Assembly: GCA_002428685.1 (NCBI GenBank)
Contig: DIXL01000025.1
Span: 1 to 22,130 of the forward strand
From: Cloacimonetes bacterium UBA6081
GTDB lineage: Bacteria > Cloacimonadota > Cloacimonadia > Cloacimonadales > Cloacimonadaceae
DNA: 22,130 nt
Direction of reading: 5' to 3'
Part shown: piece by piece, positions 6,885 through 15,371 of the stretch
Layout: each line of letters starts with the position of its first letter
Position numbering within the stretch: position 1 is the first letter of the stretch
Position numbers and translations under genes: made by a program
The notes under the pieces: generated by a model
What the model was told of the DNA's origin: nothing
The model's input: the letters and a program-made list of their open reading frames with translations, nothing else
The model's database searches: none

Positions 6885-7732
6885 ACGAACGTCTTGGCCG
6901 CGGACTTTCTGCTTTGATTCCGGATAGGGACACGCCTGATAATCCTCAGCTTGGGATTGGCACTTTGCCCCTTTCCAGCATCAAGCCAAATCGCTATCAA
7001 CCCCGTAAAAGTTTTGATCCTGCCAAGCTGGCCGAGCTTTGCGAATCTATCAAAGAAAACGGCATCATTCAACCTCTGATTGTTACCAAAACCAGTGCTA
7101 CCGAATACGAGCTAATTGCCGGAGAACGCAGATTGGAAGCTGCCAAACTTGCAGGGCTGGAAATGGTGCCGGTGGTTATCCGCAGTGTTTCCCAAAAGGA
7201 GCAATTGCAGCTTGCCATCATCGAAAACATCCAGCGCGAAGACCTGAACCCCATTGAAGAAGCCATGGCTTATTCTGCTTTGGCCGAAGATTTTAATCTC
7301 ACTCATGCCCAAATTGCCCAAACCATGAGCAAAGACCGTGCCACAATCACCAACAGCATCAGGCTGTTAAAACTGCCGGATGCAGTCCAGCAACAGGTCG
7401 CAGCGGAAATTCTTAGCCCAGGGCATGCCAGGAGCGTTTTGAGCATTGCTCCGGAACATCAGATCAGTTTTGCCGAATTTATTACTAAATACAAGCTTAC
7501 AGTTCGCCAGGCCGAGGAAAAGGCAAAAACCTTTGTCCAAAGCTTGCAAAAGGAGGATGACACCCCCAAACGAACCGCCTTAACCAGAAGCTTTGAACAG
7601 GAATTGAGCTCTGCTTTTCACTTGAAGGCCACTATCCGTGAGCATAAAGGGAAAGGGAAGATTACTCTGGAATACCAAAGCCCTCAGGAACTGGAACTTT
7701 TTAAATCCATCCTGAACAAGATTAAAAACTAA
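6881..7732 (+). CDS. parB: Chromosome-partitioning protein ParB (Spo0J/Noc family)
   Basis: 283 aa. It binds parS, uses CTP to slide along DNA and stimulates ParA. Seen in order: the LGRGLSALI N-terminal box (residues 5-13), the ParB N-terminal domain IKPNRYQPRKSFDPAKLAEL (34-53), the CTP-binding GERR box (81-84), ENIQREDLNPIEEA (105-118), an HTH region (THAQIAQTMSKDRATITNSIRLLKLP) and a C-terminal dimerisation domain. The ATG overlaps parA (ATGA). No good parS (TGTTTCACGTGAAACA) was found in the window. Followed by a 103-bp gap. Confidence 0.95.
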   Translation: MNERLGRGLSALIPDRDTPDNPQLGIGTLPLSSIKPNRYQPRKSFDPAKLAELCESIKENGIIQPLIVTKTSATEYELIAGERRLEAAKLAGLEMVPVVIRSVSQKEQLQLAIIENIQREDLNPIEEAMAYSALAEDFNLTHAQIAQTMSKDRATITNSIRLLKLPDAVQQQVAAEILSPGHARSVLSIAPEHQISFAEFITKYKLTVRQAEEKAKTFVQSLQKEDDTPKRTALTRSFEQELSSAFHLKATIREHKGKGKITLEYQSPQELELFKSILNKIKN

Positions 7733-7774
7733 TAGGCTAAACAGCTTATTTTTCAAGAAATCAAAGAGAATAAA

Positions 7775-7803
7775 TTGACAAAATATAGCAGCAAAAAGAC
7801 GCT
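7775..7803 (+). promoter_or_regulatory. Putative promoter of the peptidase-dapB-dapF-rodZ-like operon
   Basis: TTGACA at 7775-7780, 17-bp spacer, GACGCT at 7798-7803 followed by G. The -10 hexamer is weak, but A2, T6 and the following G agree with other promoters here. It lies 32 bases before the start codon at 7836. Confidence 0.5.
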
Positions 7804-7835
7804 GCACAAGATTGAAAAACTGAAGAGGAACTGTG

Positions 7836-8960
7836 ATGCAAGATGATGTAGTAAAGTATTTTCTGCGCTTGGTGACCATAGACAGTGAGTCCAAAAACGA
7901 GCGTGCGATGATGGATGCTCTGCGTGTTGACATGGAAGAGCTTGGTGCAGAAGTATCTGAGGATAGCTGTCATAAGCATAATGACGGCAACGCTGGCAAT
8001 CTTTATGCTTATTTCCCCGGCAAGATCGACAAGAAACCCATTTTATTCTGCGCGCATGCAGATACCGTTGTTCCCGGAAACGGGGTTAAAGCCATTGTGG
8101 AAAATGGACGCATCTTCACTGATGGAACCACTGTTCTGGGTGGAGACGACAAAAGCGGCATAGCCGAGGCTTTAATTGCCATTAAGAAGATTAAAGATTC
8201 GGGTATTGATCATGCCCCTATCGAAGTGCTGATCACCATATCTGAAGAAATTGGCCTGTTGGGTGCCAAATGCTTTAACAAGGCAAAGTTAACCTCTGCC
8301 TTTGGTTATGCGCTTGATTCTCACCGAGTGGGAGAGCTTATCATCGGAGCACCTTCACAGAATTCCTTCATTATTACCTTCTATGGCAAAGAAGCTCATG
8401 CCGGTGTGGAGCCGGAAAAGGGTTTAAATGCCATAAGAATTGCCTCTGAAGCAATCTGCGCTATGCCCAATGGCCGTATAGACCTGGAAACCACCTGCAA
8501 CATCGGAAAAATATTAGGCGGCTCAGCTACCAATATTGTGCCAAACAAGGTTATTATCAAAGGTGAAGCGCGCAGTCATAACGCCCATAAACTGGAGCAA
8601 ATTTGCGCTGATATCCGCAGAGCAGCAGAACAAACTGTGGCTCGGCACAATAACGAAGTGGGCAAAGCAGAATGCAGCTTCAAAATGGAAACCGAATATA
8701 ATGCCTTCCGCGTTTCTGAAGATTCCGAACCCGTGCAATTGGCTCAATCCGCTTTACGTAAACTTAGCATTCCCATTATTACTCAAGTAAGTGGGGGCGG
8801 CAGTGATGCCAATATCATCAATATTGCCGGAGTTCCTATGATTATTGTGGGGACTGGGATGAATAAAGTTCATACTGTGGCAGAGGACATCGAAATAGAC
8901 CAGCTTCACAAAGGTGTAAGCTTTATCGAAGAGCTTATCCGCCAATATTCGGAGCTATAG
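7836..8960 (+). CDS. PepT-like M20 metallopeptidase (tripeptidase-type)
   Basis: 374 aa from ATG 7836. A GTG at 7833 is in frame, but GAGG at 7825-7828 is better spaced for 7836. It is a cytosolic di-zinc aminopeptidase of the M20/peptidase T-like group that releases residues from short peptides. The metal-site pattern is complete: HADTV (H74, D76), GGDDKSG (bridging D104), the catalytic pair SEE (E137, E138), ALDSHR (D161) and KVHTVAE (H346). GKEAHAGVEPEKGLNAI is the usual dimerisation-domain signature. It is followed with no gap by dapB, so it may be the lead gene of a peptide/amino-acid operon. It could be annotated as peptidase T or M42-like; M20B fits best. Confidence 0.9.
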   Translation: MQDDVVKYFLRLVTIDSESKNERAMMDALRVDMEELGAEVSEDSCHKHNDGNAGNLYAYFPGKIDKKPILFCAHADTVVPGNGVKAIVENGRIFTDGTTVLGGDDKSGIAEALIAIKKIKDSGIDHAPIEVLITISEEIGLLGAKCFNKAKLTSAFGYALDSHRVGELIIGAPSQNSFIITFYGKEAHAGVEPEKGLNAIRIASEAICAMPNGRIDLETTCNIGKILGGSATNIVPNKVIIKGEARSHNAHKLEQICADIRRAAEQTVARHNNEVGKAECSFKMETEYNAFRVSEDSEPVQLAQSALRKLSIPIITQVSGGGSDANIINIAGVPMIIVGTGMNKVHTVAEDIEIDQLHKGVSFIEELIRQYSEL

Positions 8961-9710
8961 ATGAAAACCAGGCTTTGCCTTATCGGCTATGGCAAAATGG
9001 GCAAAATGATTGCCTCACTTGCAGATAGCAGAGATTGCGAGGTGGTTTCCAGCATAGACCCCAATTCTCCTCAAAGCCATGCTCATATAACCGCAGAAAC
9101 AATTGGAAATGCAGACGTTTGCATCGATTTTAGCCACCCTTCCGTAGTCCTTAGCAATATCCACAAAGTTATTGCTCTCGGCAAGCCCTTAATTGTTGGG
9201 ACTACAGGCTGGAGCGGCCATCTGGAGGATATTCGTCATCAAGTGGAAAAAGCTGGAACCGGCTTGGTTTACGGAGCAAATTTCTCCATTGGCATGAGCG
9301 TGTTCACCCACATTGTTACCGAAGCTGTGAAAGCCTTTGACCACTTTGACAACTACGACATATTTGGCTTGGAAATGCACCACAACCAAAAGGCAGACAG
9401 CCCTTCCGGCACTGCCTTGGAACTATCCAAAATAATCATGGAAAATTGCTCCCGCAAAGCCAGCACTTTGTTCGACACGGCATACCGGCGCATTGAACCG
9501 CACGAATTGCATTTTGCCAGCATCCGTGCCGGCAGCATCCCAGGAACACACATGGTTGGCTTTGACAGCGAGGCTGATACCATAGAGCTTGTTCACCGGG
9601 TTCGTAGCCGCGACGGCTTTGCCTATGGTGCTTTGCAGGCCGCAAAGTGGATTGTGGGACGCCAGGGATTTTACAGTTTTTCGCAAATGATTTCTGAGCT
9701 TTTATGCTAA
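8961..9710 (+). CDS. dapB: 4-hydroxy-tetrahydrodipicolinate reductase DapB
   Basis: 249 aa, slightly short for the family. It reduces 4-hydroxy-tetrahydrodipicolinate to tetrahydrodipicolinate with NAD(P)H in lysine and meso-diaminopimelate synthesis. The N-terminal Rossmann motif IGYGKMGK is at residues 8-15. VGTTGW is near 79-84. The substrate-site signature EMHHNQKADSPSGTAL carries H140 and K144, matching the catalytic His and Lys of E. coli (H159, K163), plus SGT at 149-151. The start codon directly follows the peptidase stop, and the 3' end overlaps dapF by 7 bp. Confidence 0.95.
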   Translation: MKTRLCLIGYGKMGKMIASLADSRDCEVVSSIDPNSPQSHAHITAETIGNADVCIDFSHPSVVLSNIHKVIALGKPLIVGTTGWSGHLEDIRHQVEKAGTGLVYGANFSIGMSVFTHIVTEAVKAFDHFDNYDIFGLEMHHNQKADSPSGTALELSKIIMENCSRKASTLFDTAYRRIEPHELHFASIRAGSIPGTHMVGFDSEADTIELVHRVRSRDGFAYGALQAAKWIVGRQGFYSFSQMISELLC

Positions 9711-10483
9711 TTCCCTTTATCAAAATGCAGGCCCAAGGCAACGATTTTATTATTTTGGACGGCTTTGCCTGGGCTGCAAAGGGACTGAATTATTCGGACT
9801 TTGCCATCGAAGCCTGCGCTTTCCATACCGGCATTGGGGCCGATGGCTTGGTATTGATGCTACCCTCCGAAAATGCTGATGGCCAGATGCTTATCTATAA
9901 TTCCAACGGCTCCCAAGCCGAAATGTGTGGCTCTGCCCTGCGCTGCGTGGCATATTTGCTGCATAACAAGCTGAATAAACGGGAGCTTGCTATTCAAACA
10001 GATTCCGGGCTTTTGGCAGCCACAGTAAGCCCTGAAGGCATCGTAACGGTTAATCTGGGCATGCCCAAAATAATCCACAAAGCTTTTTCCGCTCTGGGGT
10101 TTTCGGGAGATTTGGTTGATATCGGCAATCTGCATTTCATAATCTGGCAAAACGATCTGGACAGTGATCCTCACCTTTTGCATGGTGCCAGGCTGGAGAA
10201 CTACCAAGGTTTTCCGCAAGCCGTGAACGTCCATTTTGCCAAGCTTCTCAGTCCCACGGAAGTCCAGATAAAAATCTGGGAGCGTGGCTGCGGAGCAACC
10301 CTGGCTTGTGGAACGGGCGCAGTTTCCACAGTTTTCAGTGCCAGGCAGCGGGAATTGGTGGAAAGCAGCGTTCAGGTAAATATGCCCGGCGGAGCAGTCC
10401 AAATTGAAGCCCTGGAAACCGGTTATTTGCTCAGAGGCGAAGTCGCCTTTTCCTTCAGCGGAGATTACCATTGGAGAATTTAG
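9704..10483 (+). CDS. dapF: Diaminopimelate epimerase DapF (variant substrate-loop motifs)
   Basis: 259 aa. It interconverts LL- and meso-diaminopimelate without cofactor using two cysteines. Family features: FIKMQAQGNDFIILD at the start, catalytic C75 in EMCGSALRC, N175, ERG at 193-195 and catalytic C202 in TLACGTGA. Oddities: the usual CGNGxRC loop after the first cysteine reads CGSALRC, and the usual GNPH reads GNLH (141-144), although both cysteines, Glu193 and Arg194 are kept. Function is probably retained. Overlaps dapB by 7 bp and the next gene by 13 bp, so translation is likely coupled. Confidence 0.92.
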   Translation: MLIPFIKMQAQGNDFIILDGFAWAAKGLNYSDFAIEACAFHTGIGADGLVLMLPSENADGQMLIYNSNGSQAEMCGSALRCVAYLLHNKLNKRELAIQTDSGLLAATVSPEGIVTVNLGMPKIIHKAFSALGFSGDLVDIGNLHFIIWQNDLDSDPHLLHGARLENYQGFPQAVNVHFAKLLSPTEVQIKIWERGCGATLACGTGAVSTVFSARQRELVESSVQVNMPGGAVQIEALETGYLLRGEVAFSFSGDYHWRI

Positions 10484-11091
10484 GTAAATACTTCCTGGAG
10501 CTGCGTTTAAAGCGCGATCTAAGCTACAAAAAAGTCTGGGAGGACATCCGTCTGCGCGAAGACCAGGTGAAAAGCCTGGAAGAAAATCGCATTTTTGAGC
10601 TTGGACCCTATGGGGTGGCCAAGGCTGTGGTTTTCAATTATGCGCGCTATCTGGAAGCCGATGTGGATGCCGTGATGCGCGAATTTGCCATCATGATGCC
10701 GGAAACCACCAAAACCCAGTTTAATCCCCGCAACGTAGTGAAAGAAAAGAAGATTATGCTCTCTACAAACTTCTTGTGGATGATCGGCATCTCAATCTTT
10801 GCCGTTTTTTTAGGCTCAATTTTGTTCCATGCTTACAATCAAGGCTGGCTAAAAACCCCCGATTTCTTTTCTGCCAACCAACATGATACCACGGCTGTTG
10901 TTCAAAACGAACCAAAAGAAAAGGCAAAACCAGATACCTTGCGCCAAAGAATGCGCAGCTTAAGTGAAAACATTGCTCAAACCACTGGCCCTACGGGACA
11001 AAACTCCGTTGCCAATCCCGCCATTCCCGATACCACCGATTACATCGGAAACATCCTGGGCGATAGCCCCGTAAACGTTCCCCTGCATTAG
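10471..11091 (+). CDS. RodZ-like helix-turn-helix membrane protein
   Basis: 206 aa. Residues about 4-65 form an Xre/RodZ-type HTH (LGKYFLELRLKRDLSYKKVW, then LREDQVKSLEENR and GVAKAVVFNYARYLEAD). About 101-120 (FLWMIGISIFAVFLGSILFH) is one transmembrane helix, and the remaining ~85 residues are a low-complexity extracytoplasmic tail. This order matches RodZ-type proteins, which link MreB to the cell wall; the C-terminal RodZ domain is not recognisable, so that role is inference. The start is TTG at 10471 inside dapF: GGAG at 10460-10463 has good spacing, the HTH begins right after it, and no later ATG would keep the domain. Last gene of the operon. Confidence 0.8.
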   Translation: MENLGKYFLELRLKRDLSYKKVWEDIRLREDQVKSLEENRIFELGPYGVAKAVVFNYARYLEADVDAVMREFAIMMPETTKTQFNPRNVVKEKKIMLSTNFLWMIGISIFAVFLGSILFHAYNQGWLKTPDFFSANQHDTTAVVQNEPKEKAKPDTLRQRMRSLSENIAQTTGPTGQNSVANPAIPDTTDYIGNILGDSPVNVPLH

Positions 11092-11233
11092 TTCACTCAA
11101 CTCCCAAGCACAAGACACAGCACCGGTAAACCCCATTTTCTCCTAAAATCCTCCCCCCTCCCTTGCTCCAAAGCGTTAAGTAAGGGTAGATTAACACTTG
11201 ATTAACGCCGTCAGGCAAGGAAAAAAATGGAGA

Positions 11234-11262
11234 TTGACAAAAAGGCAAGCCGGGCAAAGTTT
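11234..11262 (+). promoter_or_regulatory. Promoter upstream of lepA
   Basis: TTGACA at 11234-11239, 17-bp spacer, AAGTTT at 11257-11262 followed by GG. It would give a leader of about 50 bases before the lepA ATG. It lies in the 230-bp gap between the RodZ-like gene and lepA, where no gene is seen. Confidence 0.55.
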
Positions 11263-11321
11263 GGTCCGTTGAACTCATAAACATGGAACTAATAGATATT
11301 TATACCATTTAAGGAAATATA

Positions 11322-13121
11322 ATGAAACAGGAATTCATCCGTAACTTCTGCATTGTGGCGCACATTGATCATGGCAAATCCACCTTGGCAGACAGGTTTT
11401 TAGAATCCACTCACGTGATCGGAAAAGGCATGGAAGTGGCGCAGGTATTGGACAGCATGGACCTGGAGCGCGAAAAAGGCATTACTATTAAAAGCCACGC
11501 CATCCGGATGGTGCACAATTATAATGGCCAGGATTACGTGCTGAACCTGATTGACACCCCCGGGCATGTGGATTTTTCTTATGAGGTATCCCGCGCCCTG
11601 GCTTCATGTGAAGGAGCAATCCTTTTGGTGGATGCATCTCAGGGCATTGAAGCCCAAACGATGAGCAACCTCTATCTGGCGATGGAAAACAACCTGGAAT
11701 TGCTGCCCGCTTTGAATAAAATTGATTTGCCCAAAGCCGATGTGGAGGGAACAGAGCACGATTTATGCGAAATTTTGGGCTGTTTACCCGAAGACATATT
11801 ACAGGTTAGCGCAAAAACAGGGCTGGGCGTGATGGAACTGTTAGATGCAGTGGTAACCAAGCTTCCCGCTCCCAAAGGCAATCCTGTTGCTCCGCCTCAG
11901 GCCTTGATTTTTGATTCTTACTTCGATATGTATCGAGGCGTGGTAGTGCTGGTGCGTTTGTTTGACGGCAGCCTGAAAAAAGGCGATAAAATAAAGCTGT
12001 TTTCCACCTTGCACGAGTATGATATTGAAGAAATTGGCTATTTGGGACTGAAGTTTTCGCCGCAAAGCGAACTAACCTGCGGTGAAGCGGGCTACATAAT
12101 TGCAAACATCAAGGAAGTGGCTGATGCGCGGGTTGGCGATACCATCACTCTTGCCAAAAATGGCTGTGCAGAATCGCTGCCTGGCTTCATGGAACCCAAG
12201 CCGATGGTGTATAGCGGAATTTTCCCCATAAATGGAGAGGATTATGAAGGCTTGGTGGAGTCCATTGCCAAGCTGAAACTGAACGATGCGTCATTGATTT
12301 ATGAAAAAGAAAGCTCTGCTGCCCTCGGTTACGGTTTCCGCTGCGGGTTTTTGGGAATGCTGCATTTGGAGATTGTGAAAGAACGGCTGTTGCGCGAATA
12401 TAACATCCCGATAATTGCCACCACACCCAGCGTCCGCTTTCTGATGAAGCTGAAAAACGGCAATGACATAGAAGTAAATAATCCCATAGACTTTCCCGAT
12501 CCCAATTATATTGATAGTATTATGGAACCATACATGGAGACCGAGATTATTGTGCCAACGGATTATATTGGAAACATTATGAAGCTGGCTCAAGAACGAC
12601 GCGGAATTCAAAAAAACATTCAATATATAGACGAAAAGCGGGTGGCATTGCATTATGAAATGCCACTGATAGAAATTATCTTCGATTTTTATGACAAACT
12701 GAAAACGGTTAGCCGGGGCTATGCCTCTCTGGATTATGCTTTTTTGGACTACCGCTTGTCGCAGGTGGTGAAGGTGGACATCCTGATCAATGGCGAAAAA
12801 GTGGATGCCATGAGCTTTATCTGCCATCAGGACAAGGCCTTTAACTGGGGAAAAAGCGTTACGCAAACCCTTTCCGAGGTCATTCCGCGTCATCTGTTTA
12901 AAATTGCCTTGCAAGCCAGTATTGGGGCAAAAATAATCGCCCGCAGCACCATCAATCCCATGCGCAAGGACGTTTTGGCCAAATGTTATGGCGGTGATGT
13001 TTCGCGTAAACGCAAGCTATTGGACAAACAGAAGGAAGGCAAGAAAAAGATGAAGGAAATTGGCTCGGTTAATGTTCCCCAAGAGGCTTTCCTGGCAGTT
13101 TTGAAAGCAGACCGCGAATAG
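11322..13121 (+). CDS. lepA: Elongation factor 4 (LepA), ribosome-associated GTPase
   Basis: 599 aa, the standard length. LepA binds the 70S ribosome and affects elongation or initiation. GTPase motifs: G1 AHIDHGKST (13-21), G3 DTPGH (78-82), G4 NKID (132-135). The EF-G-like domains II, III and V follow, and the LepA-specific C-terminal domain ends with YGGDVSRKRKLLDKQKEGKKKMKEIG. Shine-Dalgarno AAGGAA at 11311-11316. The next gene starts 35 bp after the stop, so the two may share a transcript. Confidence 0.97.
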   Translation: MKQEFIRNFCIVAHIDHGKSTLADRFLESTHVIGKGMEVAQVLDSMDLEREKGITIKSHAIRMVHNYNGQDYVLNLIDTPGHVDFSYEVSRALASCEGAILLVDASQGIEAQTMSNLYLAMENNLELLPALNKIDLPKADVEGTEHDLCEILGCLPEDILQVSAKTGLGVMELLDAVVTKLPAPKGNPVAPPQALIFDSYFDMYRGVVVLVRLFDGSLKKGDKIKLFSTLHEYDIEEIGYLGLKFSPQSELTCGEAGYIIANIKEVADARVGDTITLAKNGCAESLPGFMEPKPMVYSGIFPINGEDYEGLVESIAKLKLNDASLIYEKESSAALGYGFRCGFLGMLHLEIVKERLLREYNIPIIATTPSVRFLMKLKNGNDIEVNNPIDFPDPNYIDSIMEPYMETEIIVPTDYIGNIMKLAQERRGIQKNIQYIDEKRVALHYEMPLIEIIFDFYDKLKTVSRGYASLDYAFLDYRLSQVVKVDILINGEKVDAMSFICHQDKAFNWGKSVTQTLSEVIPRHLFKIALQASIGAKIIARSTINPMRKDVLAKCYGGDVSRKRKLLDKQKEGKKKMKEIGSVNVPQEAFLAVLKADRE

Positions 13122-13156
13122 GGGTGTAATGAGTTCTGGTGAGATGGAGGGCTGAT

Positions 13157-14824
13157 GTGAAGGGATTCTGGAGTGCCGGAGTTTGTTTACTTATCTGGAT
13201 TTCCTGTCCTCTTGCAGCATTGAATATTGGCGCAATCAGCTTTGAGGGAGTGGACAATATTGATGCTGCCTCTTTGCAGCAAGCCAGCGGACTTACCCAG
13301 GGACAGCCCTATGATCCATTGTCCATTCCGGAAGCAATAAACCGGATTTATGCGTATTTGCAAGGTAAAGGCAGGTATTTTGTGCAGATAAATGCACCGG
13401 AATTGATCCCCTTGAATGCGGAAAATTTGGAATTGCTGTTCACAATCAAAGAAGTTTTACCCTCAGATAGAGTCAGGCTACATCTGCAGGGAATGCAATA
13501 TTTCAGTCAGGATAAGTTGCTGCAATTGTTACTGCTAACTCCCCTGCAAGAATTCCGTCTTGAACAAATTCCCCTAATTCAAAATCAAATCTTATCGCTG
13601 TATCACAATAGGGGCTATCTCTTTGCTAAAGTGCAGCTTGACTCTTTGGTCAACGATAATGGACTGATCGCCCATATAGGTATCAGCGAAGGCAAACCAA
13701 TGCGGGTGAAAGAATACATCTTTTGGGGTAATAAGACAACCAAAGACAAAACCCTGCTGTATCTATCCGGTCTGCAAGGCGTGCAAACCATTACTCCTGA
13801 TGCGCTTAGCCAAGCTGAAGAGAACATCATGAGGAAAAGCTATATTCGAGATTGTCTGGTGCAGCCATTGGATGAAAGCAGCATCCTAATTCGCGTGGAA
13901 GAGGGCAGAATGACCTTTCTGGAAGGCGTGTTAGGCATGACTCGCATTAATGAAGAGCTTAAGCTATCCGGACAAGTGAGGCTACAGTTTTTAAACCTGT
14001 GGGGAAGCGATAGGGCTGTAAAGCTTTATTGGAAAAGACTTCCCACCTCAAGCGGCGAACTTAGCCTTAGCTATCATGAATCAGGCTTTCCAGGCATACC
14101 TGTGGCTGCAGACATTGAAATAAACCGCATCGAGCAGGATTCCACCTGGATAAAAAGCAAAACCTCCCTGCTAATGTATTACCAAATGTTACGGCAAAAT
14201 ACAGGCCTGGAGCTAAGCGCAGAAAGCATTCAGCCTGGTTCCAGACGTCCGGTGCAAATAGATGCTGCCACCACCAAGAGTATCGGTGTCTTTTGGAATT
14301 ATAGCCAGGTTTTGGGAGCAAGCAATCCCTACAAAGGAACGCAGATTAATCTACTCTACCGGCTGGGTAATTCTGATACCGATAAGCATTTGTCCGGAGC
14401 CACAGAAGCGGGATTTAAGGGCTATGTGTCCCTGACAAACAGGTTTGTGGGTTATGCTGGTATCCAGGTGCGTAATTTGGAAAACAAAAATGCCACTGAC
14501 TGGCAGCTATATAAAATGGGTGGTTACAACAGCTTACGCGGCTTTCGCGAAGATGAGTATGCCAGCTATAGGCTTGCCTGGACAAACTATGAATTGCGTT
14601 ATCGCCTAAGTCCCGATTCCAGAGTTTATCTGCTATTCGATCAAGGTTTTTTAGGACTAACAGATAACCGGCTAAAATACGATATATTGGGTCTTGGTGC
14701 AGGCATTAAAGTGAAAACCAAGCTGGGAATATTAGGAATAGAATATGCCCTTGGATATCGGGATAAACGCTTTTCCAGCCTTGGTTTGGGGATGATTCAT
14801 GCTGGCCTGGATCTGGCGTTTTGA
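13157..14824 (+). CDS. Omp85/BamA-TamA family outer-membrane protein with POTRA domains
   Basis: 555 aa from GTG 13157. GGAGGG at 13146-13151 is well placed, and this start gives a good signal peptide (KGFWSAGVCLLIWISCPLAA); an upstream in-frame GTG at 13139 gives a worse one. The mature protein begins with POTRA-like modules (IGAISFEGVDNIDAASLQQAS, then VRLHLQGMQYFSQDKLLQLL, then MRVKEYIFWGNKTTKDKTLL), followed from about residue 260 by a beta-barrel. GGYNSLRGFREDEY at 455-468 is the barrel's conserved RGF motif, and the chain ends in phenylalanine. It likely inserts or translocates proteins or lipids at the outer membrane. At this size it is a smaller paralogue rather than the essential BamA, which is usually larger with five POTRA domains. 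Confidence 0.85.
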   Translation: MKGFWSAGVCLLIWISCPLAALNIGAISFEGVDNIDAASLQQASGLTQGQPYDPLSIPEAINRIYAYLQGKGRYFVQINAPELIPLNAENLELLFTIKEVLPSDRVRLHLQGMQYFSQDKLLQLLLLTPLQEFRLEQIPLIQNQILSLYHNRGYLFAKVQLDSLVNDNGLIAHIGISEGKPMRVKEYIFWGNKTTKDKTLLYLSGLQGVQTITPDALSQAEENIMRKSYIRDCLVQPLDESSILIRVEEGRMTFLEGVLGMTRINEELKLSGQVRLQFLNLWGSDRAVKLYWKRLPTSSGELSLSYHESGFPGIPVAADIEINRIEQDSTWIKSKTSLLMYYQMLRQNTGLELSAESIQPGSRRPVQIDAATTKSIGVFWNYSQVLGASNPYKGTQINLLYRLGNSDTDKHLSGATEAGFKGYVSLTNRFVGYAGIQVRNLENKNATDWQLYKMGGYNSLRGFREDEYASYRLAWTNYELRYRLSPDSRVYLLFDQGFLGLTDNRLKYDILGLGAGIKVKTKLGILGIEYALGYRDKRFSSLGLGMIHAGLDLAF

Positions 14825-15044
14825 AAAAATATCTTGCCAAGAAATCACATCCACTAAACAGTGTTCCAATAATGAACAGATTATAGATGTGACTAAGGAC
14901 TGTGTGAAGGACTGATAAGGGTTTACAGCCCATCAAGGCCTTCAAATAGAACAACAGGCAAAGTTTTTATATGTCTTGCCAAACAACCCAAAAAAATAAT
15001 AACCTAAGTAACCCGTAAAAGGGAATTTGCTTATGGAGGAATCA

Positions 15045-15233
15045 ATGAAAAAAGCTCTCTTAATCGCATTACTCGCTATGATGCTGATCAGCTTGGTGCT
15101 GACTGCTTGTAAGCCGAAAGTCGAAGAGCCCGTAGAAGAAGTTGCCCCAGTAGAAGAAGTTGCCCCGATTGACACCATGGCTGCTCCTGCTCCTGTAGAT
15201 GCTGCTGCTCCTGCTGCCCCAGTCGGAAAATAA
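15045..15233 (+). CDS. Small Ala/Pro/Glu-rich lipoprotein
   Basis: 62 aa. An in-frame ATG at 15027 exists, but GGAGG at 15035-15039 sets the start at 15045. Residues 1-21 are a lipoprotein signal and LTAC (19-22) is the lipobox, so Cys22 would be lipidated. The mature part is only ~40 residues, acidic then Ala/Pro-rich, with VEEVAP twice; probably disordered. It resembles abundant small lipoproteins of other diderms in type only. An intrinsic terminator follows within 35 bp, so it is a single-gene unit. No convincing promoter is seen in the 220-bp gap upstream. Function unknown. Confidence 0.85.
   Translation: MKKALLIALLAMMLISLVLTACKPKVEEPVEEVAPVEEVAPIDTMAAPAPVDAAAPAAPVGK
15132..15167 (+). 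repeat. 18-bp tandem duplication inside the lipoprotein gene
   Basis: GTAGAAGAAGTTGCCCCA (15132-15149) is followed directly by a copy differing only in the last base (15150-15167). It encodes the repeated VEEVAP unit. Units are a multiple of three, so copy-number change would keep the frame. Confidence 0.85.
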
Positions 15234-15266
15234 GCCTTAGCTGAAAAACTCATTAGCGCAGTCCTT

Positions 15267-15298
15267 AAAAAACGGGTATCTTCGGATACCCGTTTTTT
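15267..15298 (+). terminator. Strong intrinsic terminator after the lipoprotein gene
   Basis: A perfect 14-bp stem (15267-15280 with 15285-15298) closed by a TTCG tetraloop, the GC part being ACGGGTATC/GATACCCGT, ending in a T6 run. The A6/T6 symmetry means it could also work on the opposite strand. Confidence 0.95.
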
Positions 15299-15313
15299 GT
15301 TCTCTATCATTTC

Positions 15314-15342
15314 TTGACAAATATGCCCCCCAAAAATCCTAT
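15314..15342 (+). promoter_or_regulatory. Promoter of the malic enzyme-UPF0104 operon
   Basis: Perfect TTGACA at 15314-15319. At 17 bp the hexamer is TCCTAT (15337-15342), which keeps T6 but not A2; TATTAC at 15340-15345 is an alternative -10 with a longer spacer. It lies just after the terminator and 52 bases before the ATG. Confidence 0.5.
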
Positions 15343-15371
15343 TACTTCATCTTGCATTTATAGGATGGATA

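Noticed and set aside
9860..10471. 203-codon ORF on the minus strand across dapF
   Set aside because: Fully antisense to a strongly supported gene, no family features and Cys/His/Gln-rich composition typical of a shadow frame.
11093..11284. 63-codon minus-strand ORF filling the gap before lepA
   Set aside because: Low-complexity Cys/Gly/Pro-rich translation, no recognisable family, and it overlaps the putative lepA promoter.
11410..11425. CACGTG-centred site in lepA as a parS
   Set aside because: Only the central 8-bp TCACGTGA agrees with the parS consensus (8 of 16 positions) and the flanks do not; likely chance within a coding region. The CACGTG near 21014 is equally poor.
12291..12914. 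207-codon ORF on the minus strand across lepA
   Set aside because: Antisense to conserved lepA domains; composition and lack of a ribosome-binding site point to a shadow frame.
13139..13156. Upstream GTG start for the Omp85-family gene
   Set aside because: It adds six residues including two arginines and a tryptophan before the signal peptide and lacks a ribosome-binding site; GTG 13157 has GGAGGG at ideal distance.
15169..15174. TTGACA inside the lipoprotein gene as a promoter
   Set aside because: It is within coding sequence, with no gene start at suitable distance; the terminator follows before the next promoter.
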